Shown here: positions 46,801 to 50,692 of the stretch, piece by piece
Numbering within the stretch: position 1 is the first letter of the stretch
Layout: the number at the start of each line of letters is the position of its first letter
NCBI RefSeq assembly: GCF_905171775.1
Contig: NC_053497.1
Span: 99,878,157 to 99,942,156, forward strand
Direction: 5' to 3'
Source: Rana temporaria
Lineage: Eukaryota; Chordata; Amphibia; Anura; Ranidae
Length of the DNA stretch: 64,000 bases
Notes under the pieces: model-generated
The model's input: only the letters and a program-made list of their open reading frames with translations
Told to the model about the DNA's origin: nothing
Databases searched by the model: none
Made by a program: the position numbers and the translations under genes

Positions 46801-47232
46801 TTTAAGATAAGTCTAGCACATTATGGGTTAAACTGCTTCGGGGGCCCACTTTTTTTAATTGGAGGCGCTTTCTATCCCTTTAAAATTAGTTTTACCCCTT
46901 CTAGTAACAAAGCAGCAGCTAGGCTTCACAAACAACTCTCTAAATAGGTCTTGCCTGGTCTCCATGCATAAAGCAAAATGCATTGTTAGTTTAACTTTTC
47001 ATTGTTTTTTTCTCTCCACAGAATGAAAGCAGTAAGCAAAAGCAAGGAGTCTGTGCTCGGGGAGAATGAAAGAAATCTTGTGAAGTACCAGCCATCTAGC
47101 CAGATCGAAGAATACCCTCTAGACCTCACACTTGAAGATCTTGTCCTTATGCCAATGGATATGAACCTTGAATGTCACAGCCCACCACCAGATTATAACT
47201 CAGTCATTCATTATTCAGCTCCTCCAGTGTAG
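3698..47232 (+). CDS. flt1: VEGF receptor 1 (FLT1), 3' half: kinase domain and C-terminal tail, 13 exons
   Basis: Receptor tyrosine kinase for VEGF-A, VEGF-B and PlGF in the plasma membrane of endothelial and myeloid cells. The coding parts are 3698-3802, 5636-5749, 9030-9118, 14457-14610, 19089-19186, 26026-26148, 28809-28920, 32171-32270, 33259-33364, 34462-34586, 36438-36516, 38503-38603 and 47022-47232. They join in one open frame of 1517 nt ending in TAG, and every intron is GT-AG. Visible in order are the glycine loop LGHGAFGKVVEA, VAVKMLK (catalytic Lys), the kinase insert, CIHRDLAARN, DFG, the activation loop [19 protein letters not shown] and the tail. The tail ends PPPDYNSVIHYSAPPV, a signature of FLT1 and absent from KDR and FLT4. 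The segment has about 505 residues against about 509 in human FLT1. All catalytic residues are intact. The N-terminal half lies before the window. Assignment to FLT1 is from recalled family sequence, not an alignment. Confidence 0.95.
4385..5215. repeat. Composite of dispersed repeats
   Basis: 4395-4550 resembles part of the element at 38720-39476 (cacttcctgtcccatagcca, caggaagtgaga). From about 4550 to 5215, aacgc/gcgttttt blocks and an inverted ctgtccattttcatctgat-like palindrome resemble other frog MITE interiors, ending ..attaggcctaa. Boundaries are uncertain. Confidence 0.4.
5636..5749 (+). CDS. flt1: flt1 exon 19: kinase N-lobe, helix C
   Basis: 114 nt, acceptor ..cttaaacag, donor g|gtaaga. 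It completes Glu with the preceding base and reads CATNNECKALMSELKIL, then [20 protein letters not shown]. The Glu of MSELKIL is the helix-C residue that pairs with the catalytic Lys. The [13 protein letters not shown] stretch is shared by all three VEGF receptors. Residues NNEC replace the usual A/T-SEY or SEH, a local divergence. Confidence 0.95.
5750..7580. other. flt1 intron 19, no recognisable feature
   Basis: AT-rich intronic sequence. I see no exon-like frame, RNA gene or clear transposon terminus here. Confidence 0.6.
7581..8402. mobile_element. TTAA-flanked element with cctccctggcggt ends
   Basis: TTAA at 7581-7584 and 8399-8402 bracket a body that begins cctccctggcggtatg and ends taccactagggagg, an imperfect inverted repeat. 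A cac..cggg palindrome lies near the right end. TTAA targets fit a piggyBac-type non-autonomous element (inference). Internal open frames are short and unsupported. Confidence 0.7.
8426..8877. repeat. Dispersed repeat with ttaaagtggttgtaaa-type inverted ends
   Basis: It begins cttaaactgattgtaaag and ends tttacaaccactttaaat. The same ends occur at 50248-50692 and one end at 48992. The interior is GC-rich with short chance frames. It abuts the preceding element almost directly. Confidence 0.65.
9030..9118 (+). CDS. flt1: flt1 exon 20: hinge and start of kinase insert
   Basis: 89 nt, acceptor ..cttctatag, donor g|gtacaa. After the shared Gly codon it reads PLMIVVEYCKYGNLSNYL and RSKRGDFIAYK. 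The hinge EYCKYGNLSNYL matches FLT1 better than KDR (EFCKFGNLSTYL) or FLT4 (EFCKYGNLSNFL), as recalled from those families. It ends in phase 0. Confidence 0.95.
9540..10640. repeat. Unclassified repeat-like intronic sequence
   Basis: 9590-9780 ends in gtgtgaatggggcctga, a form common to frog MITE ends. 10160-10640 is GC-rich with C/G runs (ccccccccccgcccatg, gggggcaattgccccccc). Overlapping frames up to 147 codons occur on both strands, as expected from base composition, and look like no family I know. Confidence 0.35.
11030..11446 (+). mobile_element. Decayed 3' end of a Tc1/mariner-superfamily transposon
   Basis: Around 11040-11090 a frame reads WPALSPELSPTKNIW and then stops, a degenerate form of the SPDL.PIENIW block that carries the catalytic Glu. 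The sequence continues to gggaattggggttg followed by TA at 11447-11448, compatible with an element end. The 5' part is missing. Confidence 0.6.
11449..13230. other. flt1 intron 20, mostly unremarkable; GC-richer patch
   Basis: 11449-12240 shows nothing I recognise. 12240-12860 is GC-richer with poly-C and overlapping frames on both strands, probably an old repeat. No splice-bounded conserved peptide is visible. Confidence 0.45.
13232..13503. mobile_element. MITE family A (ggcctcgtacacacgaccga ends), copy 1
   Basis: The terminal inverted repeat ggcctcgtacacacgaccga matches the inverse of tcggtcgtgtgtacgaggcc. Subterminal ctcgacgag-type blocks are inverted again, so the whole element can fold back. 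Sister copies lie at 14806 and 42367. Non-coding. Confidence 0.88.
14457..14610 (+). CDS. flt1: flt1 exon 21: kinase insert domain
   Basis: 154 nt, acceptor ..ttctgctcag, donor g|gtaatt. It encodes 51 residues rich in Ser and acidic residues: a variable start, then RRLESVASTGSSASSGFIED and KSYSDSEEEEE. The S-A-S-S-G-F-x-E-D-K-S core is conserved in FLT1 and KDR kinase inserts and absent from FLT4. A second in-frame acceptor six bases downstream (..tcccag|gaaatg) would start the exon at 14463 and drop Ser-Gln; the sequence does not decide between them. Confidence 0.92.
14611..14805. other. flt1 intron 21 start
   Basis: Short unremarkable stretch between the kinase-insert exon and the next MITE. 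Confidence 0.5.
14806..15075. mobile_element. MITE family A, copy 2
   Basis: Ends ggccccgtacacacgaccga and tcggacgtgtgtacgaggcc. The interior carries agaaactcgatcgg, gagaacatgttctctatttcctcg and gttcctcg blocks, as in copies at 13232 and 42367. A short perfect palindrome, gagaacatgttctc, lies at 14940-14953. Confidence 0.88.
15529..15870 (+). mobile_element. 5' remnant of a Tc1-like transposon
   Basis: It begins at a TA with cagtatctcgcaaaagtaca and continues through gtgacaacactgaagaaatt and ttttgtgtggccaccattat, which I recognise as the 5' end and leader of a Tc1-like family common in fish and frogs. The transposase and right end are missing; after about 15870 the similarity stops. Confidence 0.6.
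15880..16540 (+). mobile_element. Possible LINE 3' UTR fragment
   Basis: A pyrimidine-rich tract (16095-16190) is followed by unique text ending cttgtaaaacttcaataaaa and aaaatttgaacc. That resembles the 3' termini of vertebrate L1/Tx1-type LINEs. No reverse transcriptase frame is present, so this is only a suggestion. Confidence 0.35.
16628..17449. mobile_element. 822-bp foldback element
   Basis: The left arm (16628 to about 17030) is the inverse of the right arm (about 17048 to 17449) around a centre near 17039. Examples of pairing blocks are tttattatagatattaacaa with its inverse near 17430, actttatgggttata with its inverse near 17350, gggataaaccca with its inverse near 17330, and caaactatgcctgaaaa with its inverse near 17215. 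Arms differ by substitutions and small indels. No reading frame of interest. Confidence 0.8.
17450..19088. other. flt1 intron 21 remainder
   Basis: 17450-17900 contains recurring cttgcaag, ttgctgcaag and acttgcag motifs in both orientations and is probably an old repeat. 17900-19088 has nothing I can name. Confidence 0.4.
19089..19186 (+). CDS. flt1: flt1 exon 22: end of insert, helix E
   Basis: 98 nt, acceptor ..tctttttcag, donor a|gtaaga. It completes Asp, then reads PEDMGKKQLTMEDLICYSFQ and VAKGMEFLASRK. LTMEDL-CYSFQVA.GMEFL.SRK is diagnostic of the VEGFR family. It ends in phase 0 directly before the catalytic-loop exon. Confidence 0.95.
19814..19877. repeat. (GT)n(AT)n microsatellite
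   Basis: A short gt run is followed by about 25 at repeats. Two transposon-like elements with TA targets sit immediately to its right. Confidence 0.95.
19878..20106. mobile_element. TA-flanked palindromic MITE (caggcataccccgg ends)
   Basis: The left end caggcataccccgg is the inverse of ccggggtatgcctg at the right end, with TA on both sides. The interior is a second palindrome of the tttactaaagctggaaagtg family (compare 393-480 and 32828-33003). Length 229 bp; non-coding. Confidence 0.85.
20117..21735 (-). mobile_element. Complete Tc1-family DNA transposon
   Basis: 1619 bp flanked by TA (20115-20116 and 21736-21737). The inverted repeats are about 225 bp long and begin cagtgaggaaaataagtatt. 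Inside each arm a second copy of the aataagtatttgaacacc motif lies in the same orientation as the outer one (near 20315 and 21540), the IR/DR arrangement of Sleeping Beauty-like elements. The arms differ at few positions, including a 10-bp duplication (gatacagtatgatacagc) in the left arm. One intact transposase frame runs on the minus strand, opposite to flt1. Confidence 0.93.
20345..21367 (-). CDS. Tc1-family transposase, intact, 340 residues
   Basis: Cut-and-paste DDE transposase that binds the inverted repeats and inserts at TA. Residues 1-50 form the first helix-turn-helix (KELSKDTRDKIVHLHKAGKG..). A GRPR-like linker, LPRTGAP, lies at 55-61, and a second DNA-binding part runs to about 120. 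The catalytic triad is D153 (in WSDETK), D244 (in FQHDNNPKHTA) and E279 (in SPDLNPIENLW), giving DD34E spacing. The glycine-rich box KHGGGSIMFWGCF is at 187-198. The length equals that of typical active Tc1-like transposases and there is no internal stop or frameshift. The Met at 21367 starts MAKTKELS, the usual N-terminus type. Whether it is active cannot be judged from sequence. Confidence 0.95.
   Translation of the reverse strand: MAKTKELSKDTRDKIVHLHKAGKGYREIAKQLGEKGSTVGAIIRKWKKLNMTVNLPRTGAPCKISPRGVSMILRKVRNQPRTTREELVNVLKRAGTTVSKVTVGNTLRLHGFKSCMARKVPLLKPAHVKARLKFANDHLDDPEESWEKVMWSDETKIELFGHNSTNRVWRKKNDEYHPKNTIPTVKHGGGSIMFWGCFSAHGTGRLHCIKERMTGAMYCEILGNNLLPSVRALKMGRGWVFQHDNNPKHTARITKEWLCKKHIKVLAWPSQSPDLNPIENLWRELKLCVSQRQPRNLTDLEKICVEEWAKIPPPVCSNLVKNYKKRLTSVIANKGYCTKY
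22261..22840. other. flt1 intron 22, nothing recognised
   Basis: No conserved frame or element terminus seen. Confidence 0.5.
22841..23000. mobile_element. MITE with ctgatttactaaaggagttg ends
   Basis: The left ctgatttactaaaggagttg pairs with caactcctttagtaaatcag on the right, a near-perfect inverted repeat around an AT-rich centre. The related element at 26364 starts with the same sequence. Confidence 0.8.
23171..23508. mobile_element. MITE with acccctttcacactgg ends
   Basis: The left agacccctttcacactgg pairs with ccagtgtgaaaaggcctt on the right. The interior is rich in gcgctt/agcgcc blocks. One-ended relatives lie at 49865-50000 (gcccctttcacactgggg) and 59408-59480 (gctgctagcggggcgctttt). 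Confidence 0.75.
24250..24580. mobile_element. SINE-like dispersed repeat with gggattcgaacc box
   Basis: It contains tatagcgctgtcaatttacg, tgtttttggagtgtgggagg-like text (tctttggagtgtgggaggaa), ggagaacatgcaaactccag and gggattcgaacc, a tRNA box-B-like motif. A direct repeat catatta occurs at 24247-24253 and 24580-24586, possibly a target duplication. A second copy in reverse orientation lies at 30240-30990, split by another element. Confidence 0.6.
24581..26025. other. flt1 intron 22 remainder
   Basis: 24700-25080 contains two similar passages (catagcgtagtctagaggag near 24700 and gcagcgtggtctagagatga near 24830, each followed by ctccctcacacgtta/ctccttcacacgctta). This is a weak direct repeat of about 135 bp spacing. 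Nothing else is recognised. Confidence 0.4.
26026..26148 (+). CDS. flt1: flt1 exon 23: catalytic loop, DFG and activation loop
   Basis: 123 nt, phase 0 to phase 0, acceptor ..tgtcttaaag, donor t|gtgagt. It encodes CIHRDLAARNILLSENNVVK and [21 protein letters not shown]. The catalytic Asp codon is at 26038-26040, the DFG Asp at 26092-26094 and the activation-loop Tyr at 26131-26133. SENNVVK is FLT1-like. The residue after YK is Asp (26122-26124), whereas mammalian FLT1 has Asn here. The acceptor lacks the usual pyrimidine before AG, but the frame leaves no other choice. Confidence 0.96.
26364..26700. mobile_element. Decayed palindromic MITE
   Basis: It begins ctgatttactaaaggagtag, as at 22841. 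Internally tttgcaaagaatacccaatt is inverted near 26670 (ttgggatattctttac). No coding content. Confidence 0.5.
26965..27400. repeat. Dispersed repeat of the ttaaagtataactaaag type
   Basis: It begins tttaaagtataactaaag and ends gggttataacattcccctac..tttaaagt followed by an A run (27338-27357). It looks like the family seen at 38720-39476. Confidence 0.45.
27520..27738. repeat. Repeat half copy joined to a perfect 51-bp-arm palindrome
   Basis: 27520-27620 is a half copy of the aatcagctt family. 27612-27662 and 27664-27714 are exact reverse complements around a single C at 27663. The sequence actggatttctctttat then occurs twice in tandem (27709-27725 and 27727-27742). Confidence 0.9.
28121..28400. 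repeat. One-ended relative of the gtacacacg MITEs
   Basis: It begins aagccctatacacacagacc and contains ggcccgtgtgtac. No matching right terminus was found, so it is probably a truncated copy. Confidence 0.45.
28809..28920 (+). CDS. flt1: flt1 exon 24: P+1 loop and helix F
   Basis: 112 nt, acceptor ..cttcacag, donor g|gtaagt (strong). It reads [20 protein letters not shown] and QSDVWSFGVLLWEIFSL plus one base. The APE motif and the conserved DVWSFGVLLWE of tyrosine kinases are intact. Confidence 0.96.
29250..29727. mobile_element. MITE family B (ggccccatacacacggg ends), copy 1
   Basis: Ends aaggccccatacacacggga and gtgtgtacggggcctt. The interior has nested palindromes such as atccgcggatacggtccagc with ggaccgtatccgcggat. 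A second copy at 38774-39266 shares ends and interior. A 191-codon frame on the minus strand arises from the palindromes and is not a gene. Confidence 0.88.
29959..30189. mobile_element. 231-bp near-perfect palindromic element
   Basis: The left arm tgcattgttggttcacttac..tctcctcagtaagct is the inverse of the right arm agcttactgaggag..gtaagtgaaccaacaatgca, with a small loop near 30070 and a few indels. Non-coding; MITE-like. Confidence 0.8.
30240..30990 (-). mobile_element. SINE-like repeat (reverse copy) split by a MITE
   Basis: 30240-30452 reads as the reverse complement of the repeat at 24250 (caaatcccaacc, ggtttcctcccacactctaa, ggttaattggct). 30873-30990 continues it (gggaccttagattgtaagct, gacagcactatataagtacc). 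The family C MITE at 30453-30872 sits between. Confidence 0.65.
30453..30872. mobile_element. MITE family C (cgtacacacgataggttaa ends), copy 1
   Basis: It begins aaggcctcgtacacacgata and ends gatcgtgtgtacgcggcttt. The interior includes gtgtgggccccataggtt, aatccacgcatgctcagaat and aaccgatgacaacggtccat. Copies at 56191 and 61741 share the interior. It is inserted inside the SINE-like repeat. Confidence 0.88.
30991..32170. other. flt1 intron 24 remainder
   Basis: AT-rich; no element terminus or conserved frame seen. Confidence 0.5.
32171..32270 (+). CDS. flt1: flt1 exon 25: kinase C-lobe
   Basis: 100 nt, acceptor ..ctggtgcag, donor t|gtatga (weak, no G at -1). It completes Gly, then reads ASPYPGVQIDEDFCCRLKEG and TRMRPPEYCNPE. 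PYPGVQ-DEDFC-RL is the FLT1 form of a VEGFR-conserved block. It ends after AT of a Met codon that the next exon completes. Confidence 0.95.
32828..33003. mobile_element. Palindromic MITE, aatcagctt family
   Basis: The left gggagatttaccaaaattgg and gcacatagaatcttgtgcag pair with ctgcaccagattctgtgtgc and ccagttttagtaaatcttcc. It lies in intron 25 of flt1. Confidence 0.75.
33259..33364 (+). CDS. flt1: flt1 exon 26: end of kinase domain
   Basis: 106 nt, acceptor ..tttcttag, donor g|gtttgc (weak at +3). It completes Met, then reads YQTMLDCWQGVPTDRPNFTE and LVQRLGDLLQANVQQ. The CW...RP motif closes the tyrosine kinase fold. LLQANVQQ is the FLT1 form (KDR has LLQANAQQ). Retention of the following intron would add 14 residues and then a stop ending at 33409. 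Confidence 0.95.
33365..34461. other. flt1 intron 26, nothing recognised
   Basis: No element ends or exon-like frame are visible. Confidence 0.5.
34462..34586 (+). CDS. flt1: flt1 exon 27: start of C-terminal tail, PLC-gamma-type tyrosine
   Basis: 125 nt, acceptor ..ctgccacag, donor g|gtgaga. It reads EGKDYIPLNTALRIDGETNL, then KPGSGEQSIRNSVTRWSMLES. The Tyr of KDYIP (34474-34476) corresponds to human Tyr1169, a PLC-gamma docking site. After that the exon has no tyrosine and diverges from mammalian FLT1. The frame and both splice phases support it as a real exon. Confidence 0.9.
34660..34910. repeat. MITE family C tail and dispersed-repeat fragment
   Basis: 34672-34720 (ggtccatcggtccattttca, ccaatcgtgtgtacagggca) looks like the right end of a family C element. 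34736-34910 resembles part of the 38720 family (cttacttcctgttgttcccc). Both are truncated. Confidence 0.4.
34911..36437. other. flt1 intron 27
   Basis: 35630-35890 contains repeated gcgactt/aagtcgc and ttgcttgcgactt blocks with cattcacactgctgcgaa at one end and gcagcaatgtgaacca at the other, so it is probably a MITE with imperfect ends. The rest is unremarkable. Confidence 0.45.
36438..36516 (+). CDS. flt1: flt1 exon 28: tail, KTFDE motif
   Basis: 79 nt, acceptor ..cttgttttcag, donor g|gtaaac. With the preceding GG it completes Gly, then reads NNNKNRPLSVKTFDEVPVGK and DKVLNE. The VKTF(D/E)E motif is shared by the tails of FLT1, KDR and FLT4 and anchors the exon; the rest is not conserved. 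Confidence 0.88.
36517..38502. other. flt1 intron 28, nothing recognised
   Basis: No conserved coding sequence or clear repeat terminus seen in about 2 kb. Confidence 0.45.
38503..38603 (+). CDS. flt1: flt1 exon 29: tail, DSGMVL motif
   Basis: 101 nt, acceptor ..tctgtcacag, donor c|gtaagt (strong). It reads EGESDSGMVLSSVEMKNLKR, then QETRSWPFGIIAH plus two bases. SDSGMVL-S resembles the T/SDSGMVLASEE motif of KDR and FLT4 more than the corresponding mammalian FLT1 sequence. Its phase fits both neighbours exactly, so it is not a stray match. Confidence 0.88.
38720..39476. repeat. Dispersed repeat split by a family B MITE
   Basis: 38720-38773 (cttaaagtagaactataggc..ggatagagt) and 39267-39476 (aagggaggattataaccc.. 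caggaagtgagaggaaatcc..cttttactttgacttt) form one repeat with inverted ttaaagta / tactttga-like ends. The MITE at 38774-39266 interrupts it. Fragments of the same family occur near 4395, 34736, 26965 and 44330. Confidence 0.6.
38774..39266. mobile_element. MITE family B, copy 2
   Basis: It begins ggccccgtacacacgggagg and ends atcgtgtgtatggggcc. The interior matches copy 1 at 29250 (tccgcggatacggtccagcg, gattgattcggtgagtctgt). The element can fold back over most of its length. Confidence 0.88.
39477..40365. repeat. Unclassified repeat region
   Basis: 39640-39720 (gggctgccctgcttcatcag) and 39990-40250 (acaatttattaaaaagatta, gacgtcagcacgccgccacc, cgccgtttcgtctcataaga) look like pieces of a dispersed frog repeat. 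No frame of interest; boundaries are not visible. Confidence 0.4.
40380..41150. repeat. Tandem repeat of about 110-180 bp, embedded in a repeat
   Basis: The block aaaggg(g)cc-gg/agaggtccccagggccctgg with atgacaaccccc and a T/A-rich spacer recurs at about 40485-40560, 40620-40670, 40730, 40817-40860 and 40942-40970. The flanks gccaccatcaggggggtac (40454) and cctgatggcggccctgccg (41127) are inverted relatives. It opens with a broken gtacacacg-type end at 40383. Confidence 0.6.
41160..42366. other. flt1 intron 29, nothing recognised
   Basis: Mixed-composition sequence. 41160-41300 may be the fading end of the preceding repeat (cttctgctattgttgtctgt). No exon-like frame is supported. Confidence 0.45.
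42367..42634. mobile_element. MITE family A, copy 3
   Basis: It begins gcctcgtacacacgaccgag and ends ttggtcgtgtgtacgaggcc. The interior matches copies at 13232 and 14806 (gtcgagccaaaaagagagca, aaggaactcgacgagcaaaa). Confidence 0.88.
42886..43845. mobile_element. TTAA-flanked element with ccacttaagcccc end
   Basis: TTAA at 42886-42889 and 43842-43845 bracket the body. The left end ccacttaagccccggacc is an imperfect inverse of the right end ggtgttaagggg. The interior includes ttggcgtccttttttcccca, gctttcttttggtggtattt and aaggacgtatatatacgccc, text I recognise as a common ranid repeat. Likely a non-autonomous piggyBac-type element (inference from TTAA). Confidence 0.7.
43846..44330. repeat. 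Fragment of a related dispersed element
   Basis: It contains gacatttatacagcgatcag, aggggctaacactagggggt and an inverted acagatc..gatctgt pair around 44135-44220. It is similar in style to the preceding element's interior and ends in gacacggtacgcat. Confidence 0.5.
44470..44709. mobile_element. Short hAT-like non-autonomous element
   Basis: Starts tagggaggtcaaactcaatt and ends tgtttgacacctgtgt, partially inverted, with the 8-bp direct repeat ttctaggg on both sides (44462-44469, 44710-44717). The interior carries gggccgcatcagcatcatga and cagcccgcgggccttg. 8-bp duplications point to hAT. Confidence 0.7.
44718..45611. other. flt1 intron 29, little recognised
   Basis: 45180-45260 contains inverted pieces around gccaatcatagtcgacggaa / cctatgattggctgtc, suggesting a short palindromic repeat. 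Otherwise nothing is recognised. Confidence 0.4.
45612..46343. mobile_element. DNA element with tagctggattcac / gaatctggcta ends
   Basis: The left end tagctggattcacatag is an imperfect inverse of ttactgaatctggcta. The interior has ggcggcgtagtgtatcgtgt with its inverse acactacgccgccgtaa (45646-45685) and other cgtaag/cttacg blocks. A relative of different interior starts at 63647. Confidence 0.6.
46489..46885. repeat. Dispersed repeat with cttaaagcgatagtaa ends
   Basis: It begins cttaaagcgatagtaaactc and ends tttctatccctttaaa. Internally acctataggtaagcct is followed by its inverse aggcttacctgtaggt. It lies just before the last coding exon of flt1. Confidence 0.55.
47022..47232 (+). CDS. flt1: flt1 exon 30: last coding exon
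   Basis: 211 nt from acceptor ..ctctccacag to the TAG at 47230-47232. It contains VSKSKES, an FLT1 tail motif, then a Leu/Met-rich variable part, then SPPPDYNSVIHYSAPPV. The two tyrosines (codons 47194-47196 and 47212-47214) correspond to human Tyr1327 and Tyr1333. This C-terminus is the strongest single argument that the gene is FLT1. Confidence 0.95.
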
Positions 47233-48991
47233 CGAATGGGGCAATCCAGTTATTGCTGGATCAACTAACAGCTTCTTTTCTAATACAGCCAAATGTAAAA
47301 GACACTTTACAGACCTATGACTGCCTAAGTATTTAGAAATGGATGCCAGGTATTTGCCTATTTGGTGTGACTGAAAGAAAAGTACAAACATTAGCTGGTA
47401 TTTTTTTTTTTTTAACAGCTTATTTCACAGAGATATTAGCACCAAAATGGACATATGTTAATTTATAAAAGCACAATATTTAAGACTGAATGCTGTTACT
47501 AACATGAAGATTTATTTCGTGTCTATTTGGAATTTTATATATTTACGCTTTAATACAGCTTTTTGTTATATTGTTATAGTTCATATGTGTATCAAAGCTG
47601 AAGAAGTGAACAAAATATTCTTTATCAGTACACCAAATACAAACTACTATGGTAGATTTACAGGGTAAATCAGTGACAGTAATATACGCATTTACCACTG
47701 GATATGGACCTGTGAATTTAATGAATTCAAAAGATCTTTTTTTTACCAAAGATTTTTATTTTTGTGTTTCCATGATAGAAATGGCAGAAAAAAGTAAGGT
47801 GAAATTATGTTTATAGGTGAAAGTTGTCTGAGCCAAAATCATTTTGTCACATACTGCTGTATTTCTGTGACATAATGAATGTTATAGCATTCCTAAGGAT
47901 TTATGTGGATTCTAGATTCTAGATATGCCATATGCAGTGCTGGTATCCCAAATCCCAAGCTGGCATATGTAAGTGTTGAAACATCCCACCTTGCATGTAG
48001 GACATAACCTGGTTGCTCAGTCCAGTCGATAGACAATTACCTTTAGTTTAGCTACAGTGGCCAGAGTAAAATGACTCACGGGTAGTCATACAAAATGCTT
48101 GGGTTGCACTGCATAGTCAGTTCTACTCTGCCTTAACAGTGTTAGTTGCCAACATAGAATTTGTTCAGTGCATGTCTGAAATGAAACCTTTTGCACCCAT
48201 TAGGATACAATATTACTGCTTTTAGTTTTGCCATTTAATATAATGCTCCAATTGTTATGCATAATGGTTTTGCTTATTTTTCTCTAAGCAAAGTTAGCCA
48301 AAATCGATTAATACGTTTCATAGAGGGAAGTATTTATTATGGTCACTTACACATTTTCCTGCCAAGCAATTAAAAACTGTTCCACAATTTTGATGAAGCT
48401 GCAATACTCAGTGGAGCACAAGTCTATACGATTGTACTGTATGTACAATTATACATGGCTCTGTGTCTGATCACCTGCTAGTACTTCTAATCTGTGTGAT
48501 ACCAGATTTGTATATGGAAAACTAAACACAAATTCTAACCAAAACAATAAATGGTGGATTCCCTCAAGACTAAATAAACCAACAAGCACAAAAAGGCAGA
48601 GGGTATATTCTGTGATCACAGACATACACTGAATGTAGTAAAAATGTTATATTGTGATAAAGGCTATAAAGCTGAGCACAGTAATCTTTTTTTATTTTTT
48701 TTATTCCTGAGAGTTTATTGAATAGAGACTAACAAAGTTATAATTATGATATGCAGGGAGCAGTAATCTATATAAAAAAAAAAAAATGTTTTCTGTTACT
48801 GTAGCGAAATTAGCTAAAACACTATACAGCACTTTGTACTGTAAGTATTGCCCTTTTCGCTGCCTTAAAGTTTGTTTCCACTTTTGTGTTTCCATTTATA
48901 TGGCATACCTAAAAATAATTTCCTCAAAATATTTTTTAACGTTCTATTTTTTTTTTTTTTTTAAAGCAGGCCTCAGGCAGATTGCACCTTA

Positions 48992-49530
48992 CCTTTAAAG
49001 TGGTTGTTAACCCACTTCTGCTAAATCCTCCCATCCTCTCTGTACCATTATAATTAGTTTCCCTGTGCCCCAGTTATGTAAAAAATCTGCCAGATTTTAC
49101 TTATATGAGCGTGGCTCCTAATGCTCAGCTGACTGTCAGCTCTCTTTTCTCTCTCTGGCTCACAGCTCTAGTGGGCGGGGCAAAACCCTCCCACTAATGT
49201 CAGCCAGGGAGGAGGGGAAGAGAGAAGAGAGAGCGCGGGAGCCACGCTCATATAGGTACAATCCAATAGATTTTTTGCATAACATAGGGGCACTTATTAT
49301 GGTACAGAGAGGATTACAGGATTTAGTAGCATATGAGAGCAGCAGGAGCAGGGGGGCCAGACACTGGTACGAGCAGACAGACAGGAAGGGGAGGGGGAGG
49401 AGGACAGAGGAGACACAGACATAGGAGAGCAGGGCTGCGGATGATGGAGGCACGTACTCTGATCACAGCTCAGCAGCCCTGATATATTGTGGTCAGCGTA
49501 CAGGGGGAGGGTATAGCCAGGCAGGATCAG
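48992..49530. repeat. Dispersed repeat with aaagtggttgttaac end
   Basis: It opens cctttaaagtggttgttaac. Internally ttatatgagcgtggctcc (49100) is inverted at 49240 (gagccacgctcatata). The right boundary is uncertain. It lies within the region after the flt1 stop. Confidence 0.5.
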
Positions 49531-49864
49531 CCAGGTTTTTTATGTGTTACAGGGGGGAAAATGACACAGCACAAGCATTGTGCAGTATAAAATGCTTTAA
49601 GCGAACAGGATCTGTTTTTTTGGGGGGAGGGGGGTTAACAAACGCTTTCAACTATTTTAAAAGAAAGGAAACTCAGTCTGTCCCCACAAACAAGGAGAGA
49701 CATTCGCATTTACCTCTTATTACATGGAATGTGCAGCTTCTAAATTTCTAACCTTCAAAACTAGTTCACAACACAAAATTAGATCTGCTAGCACTGTACA
49801 GACAAGGCTAATTATGGTAAACAATAACTCCCCAGCCCTGTGTGTATAGCAGAGGAATACTTTT

Positions 49865-50010
49865 TGCCCCTTTCACACTGGGGTGGGAGCGGCGTTGGCG
49901 GCGCTTTACCGTCAATTTCGCAGCGCTATTCAGCTGCTAGCGGGGCAGTTTTAACCCCCGCTAGGGGCGAGAAAGGGTTAAAAACAACCGCAAAGCGCCT
50001 CTGCAGAGGC
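49865..50010. repeat. One-ended copy of the cccctttcacactgg MITE
   Basis: gcccctttcacactgggg, gcggcgctttaccgtcaatt and cgcctctgcagaggc match blocks of the element at 23171-23508. The right end is missing. Confidence 0.55.
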
Positions 50011-50247
50011 ATTTTGTTAATGCTATGTGAATGTAAGCATGTAACAAATGTAAAGTTTTTGTTATCCCAATTGGGTTTCAAAAGTGGAAATATACTGTAA
50101 AGAATAAGCCTGACTACACACACTTTATAGGACTAGTTTTTATAGCAGTTCACACATAATTAAAAAAAAAATCTGTCTCCCAATAGTAGATCTCCTTATT
50201 ACAGGCATCTTTAGCATTTAGTAAATCATACTGAAAATGATCCTACC

Positions 50248-50692
50248 TTCAAGTGATTGTAAACCTAACTTTGTTTTTAAACAAACAAGTTATACTTACC
50301 TGCTCTGTGCATGTATTTACACAGAGCAGCCCCGATTCCTCCTCTTCTGGAGCCCGCAGCCACCACTTCTGGCTCCTCCCCTTATTGGAGTGCCACCATA
50401 GAAAAACGCTTTTTATTGTGTCATACCTGCAGGCTCGATCCTGAGCCATGCTGTCTGCATTTATTGACAGTAAGGCTCCCCCACTCCTGTGTCACATGAT
50501 TTAATCAACAGCAGCAGCAGTCAATGGCTTTCTGTCCTGTGAGGAGGAAGAGGAACAAGAGAGCTGCTGAACCAAGATCAGGCTCAGGTAAGTATAAGGG
50601 GGGGCTGGGGGGGGGGGTCAAGCTGTACATAGAGGGCTTTTTACCTTAATGCATAGAATGCGTTAGGGTAAAAAAACTTCAACCACTTTAAG
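50248..50692. repeat. Dispersed repeat with aagtgattgtaaac / aaccactttaa ends
   Basis: It begins cttcaagtgattgtaaacct and ends aaaacttcaaccactttaa. Same terminal design as 8426-8877. The interior is a mixed GC-rich segment with no conserved frame. Confidence 0.6.

Noticed and set aside
3698..47232. Assignment of the receptor to KDR or FLT4
   Set aside because: Activation loop and DSGMVL resemble those paralogues, but hinge, LLQANVQQ, SKSKES and the PPPDYNSV terminus are FLT1 features.
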